A stretch of DNA of 64,000 nucleotides from an uncultured Bermanella sp. (GTDB lineage Bacteria > Pseudomonadota > Gammaproteobacteria > Pseudomonadales > Oceanobacteraceae). The notes beneath the pieces are model-generated. The model was not told the DNA's origin, searched no databases, and was given only the letters and a program-made list of their open reading frames with translations. This document shows positions 47,325 to 56,153 of this stretch, piece after piece. Position 1 is the first letter of the stretch. Every line of letters starts with the position of its first letter. Location: assembly GCA_913058575.1 (NCBI GenBank), contig CAJXRF010000004.1, positions 56,251 through 120,250 on the forward strand, in the 5' to 3' direction. A program made the translations under genes and the position numbers.

Positions 47325-48650
47325 TTAGTGTGTGTGGCGGCTAGTGCGGCTGGGGCTCCAGCGTGCAATGCAAGCAAGGGCCAATAAAAAAACAAACATA
47401 AAAGCATTGGCGGGTATTTGCAGGTTAAAGTCTACCGCAGAATGTATAAGAATGGCCATTAACCCCATGGTGGCAGCAAAGCCCAGCCCTTTATGCAAAC
47501 TACTTTTTCGTAAGCGCATAGCTTGTATGGCCCAGTAAAGACACCACAATACGGCCATGGCTAAGCACATAAAGCCAATAACGCCGTACTCAGCTAAAAA
47601 CTGCAGGTAATCGTTATGAGCTTGATCGTAAAGCTTGTCGCTTCGCACGTCGGCACTTTTGTGAGAAGGGTATACATGCTCATAAGAGCCTGCACCTATT
47701 CCCATTATGGGATACTGCTTAAAAAGGTTAAATGCATCGCGGCTTACTTCATCGCGACTCTCATGTTCACTGCTGGTATTTTGTAAGCGCTGTGCCACTT
47801 TTTCTACCCCAAAAAAAGTACCCACTATGGTGATATCAATAATCAGTAAACTGCTTAATAAAATAACTGTAGAGCGTGACTTATTGCGCATTAATAAAAG
47901 CGCCAAAGCCCCTGTGATCATTAGGCTTGCAAAAAACGCACTGTTGCCCATGCGTGAGCGGCTTAATACTAAGGCTATTACCATGATGGCCAGTAGCAGT
48001 CTCATGATGATTTTAGGGCTTAATAGGGTTTCGATGGTTTGCCTTAGTTTTTGCTTCCAGTTTCCTGTGGCTTGCTTGCTTTGCGCTAATAAAAAACCAA
48101 TGCCTATGGCTAGGCACATTTCCATGTAGCCGGCAAAGTGGTTGCGGCTAATGAAGGTGCCGGTGGCTTTGCCTAAGTAGGCGGGTTTTTCTATGAAAAA
48201 CCCCCACTCAAGTTTCGTAAGCACCATGATAGCCCCGTATATGGCCTGAAAGGCGGCGGCTAAAATAATGACCCAAATAATGCGATTAATTCGCTCTTTA
48301 GTATGCAGCACCAGTAAAGACAGGGCGAAAAATGAGCATAAGGATAAGCCTTGAATTAAATATTGGTAGCTAAAATGCTGGGCGTTTGAAAACCCAAAGA
48401 TAACTTGAAGCATGACTATGGCTTGCCCTGCCAGCAAAAGAGCCAAAACCGGCAGGGCTTTGCTGAGAGCTTCAGGCAGTGCAATAACATTAAGGGATTT
48501 AGAGCTAGCTGCACTAAAGCGAGCATGCAATTCAAGTAACAGTAAGCTGAAGGTGGTTAAGTTGTATACGCTCCAGGCCCAATCAACATTGCCAGCAAAG
48601 GGAATAGGAAGAATAAATACAAGGGCCTGATAGGCTTGCCAGCGGGTCAT
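47325..48650 (-). CDS. O-antigen ligase / polymerase-like membrane protein (WaaL/Wzy_C family)
   Basis: This 441-residue protein has about eleven to twelve transmembrane helices and a large periplasmic loop containing GIGAGSYEHVYPSHKS and YDQAHNDYLQFLAEYGVIG, the hallmark of the Wzy_C/WaaL family. It may ligate or polymerise glycan chains in the periplasm. Because another polymerase-like protein is encoded at 50294, which one is ligase and which is polymerase cannot be settled from sequence. Confidence 0.85.
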   Translation of the reverse strand: MTRWQAYQALVFILPIPFAGNVDWAWSVYNLTTFSLLLLELHARFSAASSKSLNVIALPEALSKALPVLALLLAGQAIVMLQVIFGFSNAQHFSYQYLIQGLSLCSFFALSLLVLHTKERINRIIWVIILAAAFQAIYGAIMVLTKLEWGFFIEKPAYLGKATGTFISRNHFAGYMEMCLAIGIGFLLAQSKQATGNWKQKLRQTIETLLSPKIIMRLLLAIMVIALVLSRSRMGNSAFFASLMITGALALLLMRNKSRSTVILLSSLLIIDITIVGTFFGVEKVAQRLQNTSSEHESRDEVSRDAFNLFKQYPIMGIGAGSYEHVYPSHKSADVRSDKLYDQAHNDYLQFLAEYGVIGFMCLAMAVLWCLYWAIQAMRLRKSSLHKGLGFAATMGLMAILIHSAVDFNLQIPANAFMFVFLLALACIARWSPSRTSRHTH

Positions 48651-48680
48651 AGGTGTTTGCTTTAAATGCTATAGAAAACA

Positions 48681-48710
48681 AAAATGCCCAGTTAAAACTG
48701 GGCATTTTTT
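48681..48710. terminator. Bidirectional intrinsic terminator
   Basis: ATGCCCAGT / ACTGGGCAT with a 4-nt loop and T runs on both strands. It lies after the small secreted protein gene and before the ligase gene on the minus strand. Confidence 0.8.
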
Positions 48711-48743
48711 CGTTAAGTATAATGCCTATTTAGGGCAGTTAAC

Positions 48744-49109
48744 TTAGTTAGGGCTGATGTTAGGAGCTGCTGTTGGTGCAGTGACAACGACAGGATCTTT
48801 TTTGTTGCCAGGTCCTTGAGCTGTAGGAGTCAAAACTTGTTCAGGTTGAGCACCGGCAGCAATTAGCGCTTTACCCGCGGCATCTGCACTTACACCAGCA
48901 TCGGTTGCAATGGCTAAAATGTCTTTAACAGCAACGCCTGCGGCAAAAAGATCCGCCAGTACTTGATCGGTACAAGCGGCTGTATCACAGCTTGCATTGG
49001 CTGCTGCGAAGGCATCGGCAGCAGATACGCCACTTGTAAGATCAGATTGCACAGAGGCAAAAGCAGGTAGTGCGGCGCTCAATAATAGAGCCATTGCAAG
49101 TTTACGCAT
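48744..49109 (-). CDS. Small secreted Ala-rich protein, function unknown
   Basis: I start at ATG 49109 (121 residues), because GGA sits 9 bases before it; a second ATG three codons upstream has no usable ribosome-binding site. The signal peptide ends LPAFA. The mature part is Ala-rich and helical with two Cys in ANASCDTAACTDQ, probably a disulfide, and a Pro/Thr-rich tail. I know no function; its place in the polysaccharide locus suggests a periplasmic or surface role. Confidence 0.65.
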   Translation of the reverse strand: MRKLAMALLLSAALPAFASVQSDLTSGVSAADAFAAANASCDTAACTDQVLADLFAAGVAVKDILAIATDAGVSADAAGKALIAAGAQPEQVLTPTAQGPGNKKDPVVVTAPTAAPNISPN

Positions 49110-49585
49110 AATTTTCATTCCATGAGACTAAGTATTTAGATGGGGCACAGTATAGCGATTTATAAAGTGCTGCCAACTGTTTCACAGATATTTCATAAAA
49201 AAATAACCATTTAAGTAAAATTAATTAAAGGCTTCATTTGAAGTAAGAAGATTTAATGAGGAGGTTGCTGAAAAATGAATAAACAAACCATATAGCCACT
49301 TGGAATAGCGTTTGCCATTTCATTTAGACTATATTTGGCGTAATATGCGCACAAAATTTGAAGTGGCGCACATAAAGGATGAGCGCAGTGTGTTTGGCGG
49401 TGGATATGCCCAAGTACTTCATAAACCTTTCAATGGCATGATTCATTCACAATTGATGAAGGAATGTAGTAGGCATTATTTAGTCTATCTCATTAATATA
49501 TTGTGCCCCGCAGCGCCCATTTTATCTGTCTAAAATGAATCAGTAGCGAATACCCCCTAAATATGAGTGTGCGATAAGTTAAAAT
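49110..49585. other. Divergent intergenic region before the AT-rich assembly block
   Basis: No gene is convincing. A six-codon mini-ORF (ATG at 49275, ending 49295) has a strong GAGGAGG ribosome-binding site at 49258-49264 and could be a leader or a remnant. A 73-codon frame at 49312-49533 has no ribosome-binding site or recognisable protein. No JUMPstart/ops element was found; GGCGGTGG near 49391 only partly matches. Confidence 0.35.
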
Positions 49586-50287
49586 ATGAATAAATTGCAT
49601 CTGGTAACCAAAGCAAAAGATATGTTTGAGGGTAATAAAGATTACTCTTTTGTGAATCCTTATTCGTTAGCCATGTTGATTAAAACTGGACGGGATTATA
49701 GCTCTATACGGTTTGGAGTGGATGGCGGGTTGCTTGCTAAGGTATTGAGTGTGTTACTCGGAGTAAAAATCAATCGAATTAGCTTTGACTATACATCTAT
49801 TGCCAAGGAGGTGTTTGAAAAGGCGCAGCGCATGGGATTAAGGGTGGCTCTTATTGGATCAGAGCAAGGTGAGCTTGATCTTTTCATTGCAAAAATTCGT
49901 GAAGAATACCCTAGATTAAATATTTTCTATGCTCATTCTGGCTATTTCAATGAATCTGATTTACTTGGTATGACACAAGAGGTAGTAAAAGGAGATCTTC
50001 TTATCTGTTCAATGGGGGCAGTGCGCCAAGAAGATTTCATTTTGTCAATGCGAAGATGTGGCTTTAAAGGGGTCTCTTATACATGTGGTGGTTTTTTTCG
50101 TCAGTATGCTTCCGCAGAGAATGCTATTTATTACCCTGGCTGGGTTAATGATTTAAATTTAAGGGCGTTTTATAGGATGTTTAAGGAACCACATACTATA
50201 AAACGTTATTTTTTTAGTTACCCTATTTCTATACTTAATTTAATTCTCTTGCGATTAATTCGTAAGTTGCATGTTGTTGTAAATTAA
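49586..50287 (+). CDS. WecG/TagA/CpsF-family glycosyltransferase
   Basis: This 233-residue GT26 enzyme typically adds the second sugar to an undecaprenyl-linked acceptor at the inner face of the membrane. FGVDGGLLAKVLSVLLG (about 53), RVALIGSEQGELD (about 88) and SYTCGGFFRQYASAENAIYYPGW (about 165) match the family pattern. The C-terminal hydrophobic/basic tail fits membrane association. It is followed by the Wzy-like gene after 6 bp. The block from here to 56.1 kb is visibly AT-richer than its flanks. Confidence 0.85.
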   Translation: MNKLHLVTKAKDMFEGNKDYSFVNPYSLAMLIKTGRDYSSIRFGVDGGLLAKVLSVLLGVKINRISFDYTSIAKEVFEKAQRMGLRVALIGSEQGELDLFIAKIREEYPRLNIFYAHSGYFNESDLLGMTQEVVKGDLLICSMGAVRQEDFILSMRRCGFKGVSYTCGGFFRQYASAENAIYYPGWVNDLNLRAFYRMFKEPHTIKRYFFSYPISILNLILLRLIRKLHVVVN

Positions 50288-50293
50288 AATCAA

Positions 50294-51460
50294 ATGATAC
50301 ATTTTAATCCTATCTTGTTATTTCACTGGCTAGTTATTTCTTTAGCTTGTGTTGTCTTTGCCTTGGTTGATGATAAGGCCACGATTTCAGCTATTGTCTT
50401 TGATATATACATAATCGCACTGGTTTTCTCTGTTTTCTTTAAAGCAAAAGGCATAGGTAAGTATTTTTACCCTTCACTTTTAATTATATTTACAATATTT
50501 TCTTGGCAATTTTATTTATATTATAGTAAGGAACTATTGAACGGTGGTGAATGGTATGCCTTTCTAAGGTCTACAAGGTTTTTATTTTATCTCTTATCTT
50601 TTATCTATATAGGTGAGGTTGTTAATTCAAATCAGTGGGGAGGGGCGGTATTAGAATTTAGCGAGTATAAGAGGTTTGTTACTCGTCTGATGGCTTTGTT
50701 TGCGATTGTTTATTTGTTTCAAATGATTTTTATCGGAGAGTATAGGCCTAAGCTTTACTCTGAAAATAATTATGAAATTCCTTCTGTTCTGCTATTGATA
50801 CTATTTTTGCTTTATTTGGATACAGGGTCGAATGAGAGTAAATCCTTCCCTTTATTAGGAGGGTTATTAAGTGTTTTATCAATGTCGAAGTCAGGTATTT
50901 TAGAGGCTGCCTATGTGCTACTAATGGGTAAAAATAAGAAGGTTTCGATTAAGTCTTTGGTTATTTTGCTTGCTTCAGGCTTTTTTGTCGGTGCAATAGT
51001 ATTAGGTGTTTTTTTTGTACGAATGGACGGAATTGAAATTGGGTCATTGGATAGAGTTAGATTTTTAATAGTTTTTTGGGATCTAATGGTGGATTCTAGC
51101 TTTTGGGAGATAGGATTTGGGCATGGTGCTGCTTCACAATTGACATTTTCTTCATGTATGGAATTGAAATACTGGGCGGCAGCTGTTTCTAATGATTATG
51201 CTTTCTGCGACGCGACTGTATTTCATTCTTTATTTCTTAAATTGGCTTATGACTTTGGTGTAATGGGTTTAATGCTTTATTTGTACGCTTGGTTATATTT
51301 TCTTCGAAGATACTTTGGTAAAGCCTTAGGTTTAAAGCTATTCGTGGTTGTTTTTGTTTGTTCTTTGTCCGTTAGTGGATTTAGTAACTCAATTGTTATT
51401 TGGCCGTTCTTTTTTGCATTGGTGTATTTAAGATTTCAGTCTAACAATAGTGAAACCTAA
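50294..51460 (+). CDS. Polysaccharide polymerase-like membrane protein (Wzy candidate)
   Basis: The 388-residue product has about ten transmembrane helices and a periplasmic loop (MELKYWAAAVSNDYAFCDATVFHSLFLKLAYDFGVMGLM) of the type seen in Wzy proteins. Its sequence is otherwise poorly conserved, as is normal for Wzy. Position between a glycosyltransferase and the flippase supports the call. Confidence 0.7.
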   Translation: MIHFNPILLFHWLVISLACVVFALVDDKATISAIVFDIYIIALVFSVFFKAKGIGKYFYPSLLIIFTIFSWQFYLYYSKELLNGGEWYAFLRSTRFLFYLLSFIYIGEVVNSNQWGGAVLEFSEYKRFVTRLMALFAIVYLFQMIFIGEYRPKLYSENNYEIPSVLLLILFLLYLDTGSNESKSFPLLGGLLSVLSMSKSGILEAAYVLLMGKNKKVSIKSLVILLASGFFVGAIVLGVFFVRMDGIEIGSLDRVRFLIVFWDLMVDSSFWEIGFGHGAASQLTFSSCMELKYWAAAVSNDYAFCDATVFHSLFLKLAYDFGVMGLMLYLYAWLYFLRRYFGKALGLKLFVVVFVCSLSVSGFSNSIVIWPFFFALVYLRFQSNNSET

Positions 51461-51491
51461 ATATGCTTCTAAATTTTACTGGGTATTCTGA

Positions 51492-52802
51492 ATGAGGGAA
51501 ATTGTGAATTTAATTGACATTCGATGCATAACTCCAGGTGTTGGTGCTTTCATGCATCGATTTTACGATACCTCTCCAATTAGCCCTTCAGGCAAATATA
51601 TTGCTGTAATGCATTTTCCATTTGAAGACAGGAGTCCCTCACCTGGTGATCAGGCAACCGTTATTGTTATGAAATTACTTGACTCAAGTGTTGTCTATGA
51701 AAGCAAAACCGCAGCCTGGGATACGCAGGTTGGTGCGCATCTGCAGTGGGGAGCAAATGATAGCGAGTTGTTTTTTAATAGAATGAACCCCAAAACCTGG
51801 GTGCCGTACGGGGTTAAAGTTGACCTGTTTTCTAAAAATGAACGTAGTTTGTCAAATACTGTTTATATGGTGTCCCCTGATGGGCGTCTATGTTTAAGTC
51901 CTTGCCTCAGAAGAATAAGCTTGGCGCAAGCGGGTTATGGTGTTTGTGTGCCAAAAGACAGTATTCCTAAGAATGACGGTGCTTCAATGTCAGATGGTGT
52001 GTATATAACAGATACAGAAACGGGAAGCTCACAGTTGCTAATTAGCATCGCCAGTATAGTGGAGCAATTAAAAGAACATTTTCATGATGTTGATGTGTCC
52101 AGTGGCAGTTTCTATGGCTTTCATACCAAGTGGAGCCCAGATGGACAGAAAATAATGTTCATTCTTCGCTGGTTAGCGGAAGGCGAAAGAAAAACAAAAA
52201 ATTATTTAATTACCATGAATGCAGATGCTTCAAATGTTCAATTAGCATTGTCTGCAAAACGCTGGGTTGGAGGTCATCATCCTAATTGGTGTCCGGATAG
52301 TACCTTTATTATTATGAATTTAATGTATCGAAACCAGAATGTTTCTTTTTATCGTTTTAAGAATTTTATGGAACGTGTCGCACGAAAACTAAAATTTAGA
52401 TACTTTACAAATGCAGAGTACTTGCGGTTGGCCAAAATTAAGCATGATGGCAGTGAAATTATAATGTTGTCAGGGACTACTTTTGGTTCAGGGCATCCAA
52501 CTATGCACAATAGTGGTGAGTTTATTGTGACTGATGCTTATCCAAATGAAAGGGTGTCATTTTCAAATGGTAATACCCCTCTACGAATGATTCAATTGAA
52601 CTGCGATAAAGAAATATTATTGGCCAAACTTGATACGACGCCAGCTTATAATGGCGTTAACTCTGAGTGGCGAATAGATCCTCACCCAGCTTGGGATAAC
52701 ACTGGGCGCTACCTAACATTTAACGCAGCTATAAATGGTGTAAGAAAAGTATTTGTAGCTGACTTTAAGAAAGTATTCGAAAGTAATGAGTTGGCATTAT
52801 GA
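51492..52802 (+). CDS. TolB/WD40-like beta-propeller protein of the polysaccharide locus
   Basis: The 436-residue protein has no signal peptide and repeated propeller-blade motifs such as SPSGKYIAVMHF, HLQWGANDSELFF, TKWSPDGQKIMFILRW, HPNWCPDSTFIIMN and HPAWDNTGRYLTFNA. The pattern resembles TolB-like and oligogalacturonate-lyase-type propellers. Being cytoplasmic, it could act on sugar precursors or be a scaffold; no function can be assigned. It overlaps the flippase gene by 4 bp (ATGA), so it belongs to the operon. Confidence 0.65.
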   Translation: MREIVNLIDIRCITPGVGAFMHRFYDTSPISPSGKYIAVMHFPFEDRSPSPGDQATVIVMKLLDSSVVYESKTAAWDTQVGAHLQWGANDSELFFNRMNPKTWVPYGVKVDLFSKNERSLSNTVYMVSPDGRLCLSPCLRRISLAQAGYGVCVPKDSIPKNDGASMSDGVYITDTETGSSQLLISIASIVEQLKEHFHDVDVSSGSFYGFHTKWSPDGQKIMFILRWLAEGERKTKNYLITMNADASNVQLALSAKRWVGGHHPNWCPDSTFIIMNLMYRNQNVSFYRFKNFMERVARKLKFRYFTNAEYLRLAKIKHDGSEIIMLSGTTFGSGHPTMHNSGEFIVTDAYPNERVSFSNGNTPLRMIQLNCDKEILLAKLDTTPAYNGVNSEWRIDPHPAWDNTGRYLTFNAAINGVRKVFVADFKKVFESNELAL

Positions 52803-54136
52803 GTTTGCTGTCTTCGGATTTGTTTCAATCGCTACTATCTTTTGTTATCAAATTACTGGCAGGTTTTGCTAGTTATTTTTTGTTTGCTTATTCTTCTAAT
52901 ACACTTGGTGCGGTTGAATTTGGTGTGTTTAGTTTCTATTTTAGTATAGTCATGTTAGTAGCTTCATTTTTTAGTTTTGGACAACAAACTTTTTTAATGA
53001 AAGAAATTCCAAGTGCCTTGCTGAGTAATGATTTACCTAGTGAGAAAGCGGTATATAAGTTTTCAAGTGCAATGACCATCGCTGGTGCTTTATTGGGTGC
53101 TGTAACGTTTTTTGTAATAGTAATGATTGTTGATGATAAAGCTCAAGGAGTTGCTCTATGGGGAGCTGTTTTGACAGGCTTATTTTGTATCTCACAGGCA
53201 ACAATTGGCGCACTTAGGGTTCAGGGGTATGCATTGCTAGCTGTAGCAAGCCGTGATTTGTTGTGGCGAGTTCTAACTATTGTAGTGGTTTTTTTATCTG
53301 TTATTTATTTCACCTTGGTTTTGGCTAGTTCGGAACTATTATTACTTTTTTCATTAAGTTTATTGCCTGTGTTGTGTTTACATTTTTATATTATTTTTAA
53401 GGCGTTGGTGTCTCGTTATAATGAAAAATCTGTAAGCTTGCGCTGGAAATCATGGGGAGGTGCTAGCTTTGGCTTTGGCTTGATAGCGTTAATATCCAGT
53501 GCTGATATTTATGCTTATACAATTGTATTGAAATATCTATTGCCAGTAGAGGTTGTGGGTGGATTTTTTGCTGCATTAAAAACAGTAGAGCTGCTTAATA
53601 TATTTTTGATGGCAGTGACGCTAGTGCTAGCGCCATATTTTTCTACTTTAATTTCAGAAAAAAATTATGTCGGCCTGCAGAGGAAGTGTAATGTTGCTTT
53701 AGTTCTTCAGGGTACTCCTGCAGTTTTTTCATGTGTGCTTGTCTTATTTTTTGCGCCAAATTTCCTTGGTTTTTTTAGCGCTGAATATGAAGTTTACTCT
53801 AGTTTGCTTAGATTACTGACAATCGGCATGTTAGTTAACGCATTGACGGGGGCAACGGTCTTATTATTGCAGCTAGGAGGGATGCACTGGAGGCATGTGG
53901 TCTATCAGGGGAGTTCTTTGTTAATATCAATTGCTTTACTTCCTGTCTTTGTTCATTACTTTGGTTTTAATGGGGCTGCTTTGTCCTTCATTCTTTCTAA
54001 GGTTTTATGGAACCTATTAGCTATTCTTTCCATTAAAAGCAAGTTACAGGTAGACCCTTCTATTTTTGCATTTTTTAGTCAGAAAAGTAGGTATTTTGAT
54101 GTATTGGTTTCGGATTTACTTGCAGTTAAAAAGTAA
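52799..54136 (+). CDS. Lipid-linked repeat-unit flippase (Wzx-like)
   Basis: This 445-residue MOP-superfamily protein has about twelve to fourteen helices and typical openings (FVIKLLAGFASYFLFAYSSNTLGAVEFGVFSF, then LMKEIPSAL). It would move undecaprenyl-linked repeat units across the inner membrane. AT-rich codon use. Confidence 0.88.
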   Translation: MSLLSSDLFQSLLSFVIKLLAGFASYFLFAYSSNTLGAVEFGVFSFYFSIVMLVASFFSFGQQTFLMKEIPSALLSNDLPSEKAVYKFSSAMTIAGALLGAVTFFVIVMIVDDKAQGVALWGAVLTGLFCISQATIGALRVQGYALLAVASRDLLWRVLTIVVVFLSVIYFTLVLASSELLLLFSLSLLPVLCLHFYIIFKALVSRYNEKSVSLRWKSWGGASFGFGLIALISSADIYAYTIVLKYLLPVEVVGGFFAALKTVELLNIFLMAVTLVLAPYFSTLISEKNYVGLQRKCNVALVLQGTPAVFSCVLVLFFAPNFLGFFSAEYEVYSSLLRLLTIGMLVNALTGATVLLLQLGGMHWRHVVYQGSSLLISIALLPVFVHYFGFNGAALSFILSKVLWNLLAILSIKSKLQVDPSIFAFFSQKSRYFDVLVSDLLAVKK

Positions 54137-54164
54137 ATGCCAAAGTGGGAGTGTAAGAGGATAT

Positions 54165-55235
54165 ATGGATAATTCTTTTTTTAGTATCAATACTCAATTT
54201 GAGAACGTTGGTGATGCCCTAATAAATAGGGAAATGATTCAGCTTGCCGCAGAGAACTCAAATGTTTTTGTTGATTTTAGCAGATGCCCTTTGGAATTTG
54301 TCGATACACTTGACTTGAACAACAATGTTAATCTTTCTGCTGTCAAGGGAGGGTTTTTGGGCTTGTGCTTTAAAATGTTGAAAATGCGATTTAAAGGGCA
54401 GGCTTGCTATTACTTTCTCAGTCCAGGAGGGTATTTCGGAGAAGTAAAAGGTAAGGAGTTATTAAATAAACTATTGACAACGGTTATTCTATTGTTAATG
54501 AGCTTGGTTGGTATCAAGATTTGCCATGTTGGCGTTTCCTATGAGCGTTTAGGTGCGCGCTTCTCTCTATTGACTAGATTTAGGTCATTATTTTTATCAT
54601 CGCATATTGTGAGAGATAAATTAACTGCTGACTATTTAGCAAGCAATAAAATTAAGTATGATTTTGTAGGCGTTGATTTGGCCTTTAATCTATTTGGGCT
54701 TGAGCGTCCGAGAGGGAATGATGTGTTCGTGTCATTTCGGTGCGATCAAGATGAAAGGCAGTTTGAATTAGCAAAGGCAATAGTGGTTAAGTTGCACTCT
54801 CTGCTCCCGGCTGACTCTAGTATCGTTTTTTATTCGCAAGTTTCACGAGATTCAGTTTATATGAAAGATATGCATGCGTATTTTAACTTGAATTATAGTT
54901 CTGTCCGAAGTTTTGAGTATCTCGGTGTTCATGGTGATATTGATGGAAGCTTAACTGTACTTTCTAGGGCTAAATGCATTATTTCAAATCGTTTGCATGT
55001 CCTGCTAATGGCATCTAGCAAGGGGGCATGCGTAGTTCCATGTGTGCTTGATGGTTATAATCAAAAGATAGAAGGGATTATGTCTGATTTGATAGGCGAT
55101 TCTTGTTTAGATATGACAGATATTGATAGTGAAAGCTTTAAGTATTTATGGGATCTAAACTTATCAATAAGTGATAAAGCTTTTTTAGCAAAAGAAAAGC
55201 TAGCAAATGATTTTAGAGGAATTTATGGAAACTAA
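54165..55235 (+). CDS. Polysaccharide pyruvyl transferase family protein
   Basis: I start at ATG 54165 (356 residues), with AGAGG 4 bases upstream; the frame extends back into the flippase gene. NVGDALINREMIQLA (about 14) and SRAKCIISNRLHVLLMASSKGACVVPC (about 265-291) are the family motifs. Such enzymes add ketal-linked pyruvate to sugars of the polymer, giving negative charge. The stop overlaps the next gene by 11 bp. Confidence 0.85.
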   Translation: MDNSFFSINTQFENVGDALINREMIQLAAENSNVFVDFSRCPLEFVDTLDLNNNVNLSAVKGGFLGLCFKMLKMRFKGQACYYFLSPGGYFGEVKGKELLNKLLTTVILLLMSLVGIKICHVGVSYERLGARFSLLTRFRSLFLSSHIVRDKLTADYLASNKIKYDFVGVDLAFNLFGLERPRGNDVFVSFRCDQDERQFELAKAIVVKLHSLLPADSSIVFYSQVSRDSVYMKDMHAYFNLNYSSVRSFEYLGVHGDIDGSLTVLSRAKCIISNRLHVLLMASSKGACVVPCVLDGYNQKIEGIMSDLIGDSCLDMTDIDSESFKYLWDLNLSISDKAFLAKEKLANDFRGIYGN

Positions 55236-56073
55236 AATTAAGTTGGTGGCGTCTGTAATAATTCCTGCTCATGGTCGCAGTGCATTGCTGGAAAGAGCGG
55301 TGCAGTCTATTTTAAATAGTAACTCTTCTGAACTGGCTGAAATAATCATCGTTGATGATGCCTCTGAAACCCCTATTGTGTTAAATAGCTTAAGAGAGTG
55401 TGATCAGGTTATTAGGTTAAATAAAAACTCAGGTGCTGCTGTAGCAAGAAATGTTGGAATTCAAGCTGCAAAAGGAGAAATTATCTACCTGATGGATAGT
55501 GATGATTATTTTATTGATAGAGATTTTGTTAGGGAATATGATGCAGTTGGAGATGAAACTACCCTATATTATTCCAATATTTCCTCTCAACTTTACAAGT
55601 CGGATTTTCCATTGGAAATAACGACAGCGACATTTTTTAGTTCAATTTTTTTTCGATATCCGAATATCTGTCAAACATCTTCATTGTATTTTCACCGAAA
55701 AGCTAATTTTAGGTTTGATGAAAGCCTACCAAAACACCAAGACTGGGACTTTGTTTTATTCTCTGTTTTGATGCAAGGTAAAGCCGTTGAGCGTGGTGTT
55801 GGAGAGGTGTTTTTTGATAGAGGGGATAGAGGTTCTTTGTCAAGAGCTTATGCTCCTGAAAAATCTAAGGTTTGGTTTAATAAGTTAATATTAGCAGGTA
55901 AACATGAGTTAATTATTTTAAAGTCGATTGAACAGGTAAAATTTTTTCTATTTGGTCGGTACCCCAAAGAGTTGGGTGTACTTGAGTTCTATAGTACTTC
56001 ATTAAAGTTACTGACTTTTAGAATGGCGTCAATTTATGAGGTATTGAAAAGAATTTACTATCGTAATTTTTAG
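55225..56073 (+). CDS. Family 2 glycosyltransferase
   Basis: I start at ATG 55225 (282 residues) with AGAGGA 6 bases upstream. GT-A fold motifs are visible: ASVIIPAHGRSALLERAVQSIL, IIVDDASETP, NKNSGAAVARNVGIQAAKGE and YLMDSDDYF (DxD-like). KHQDWDFVLF is the acceptor-side motif. It is the only GT2 in the block, so further transferases for the repeat unit may be encoded elsewhere or the unit is short. Confidence 0.9.
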   Translation: METKIKLVASVIIPAHGRSALLERAVQSILNSNSSELAEIIIVDDASETPIVLNSLRECDQVIRLNKNSGAAVARNVGIQAAKGEIIYLMDSDDYFIDRDFVREYDAVGDETTLYYSNISSQLYKSDFPLEITTATFFSSIFFRYPNICQTSSLYFHRKANFRFDESLPKHQDWDFVLFSVLMQGKAVERGVGEVFFDRGDRGSLSRAYAPEKSKVWFNKLILAGKHELIILKSIEQVKFFLFGRYPKELGVLEFYSTSLKLLTFRMASIYEVLKRIYYRNF

Positions 56074-56153
56074 TGTGTTATTGATATCTATTCAAGCTCT
56101 TAATAATTAAGTGCTGCTTTAGTAGTTGTTTAAATTTGTATGTTGGTGGGTTT

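Noticed and set aside
49388..49400. JUMPstart/ops element for RfaH
   Set aside because: GGCGGTGG differs from the GGCGGTAGC core and no second element or downstream hairpin supports it.
49312..49533. 73-codon plus-strand frame before the TagA-like gene
   Set aside because: No ribosome-binding site, odd composition and no similarity I recognise; could at most be a remnant.
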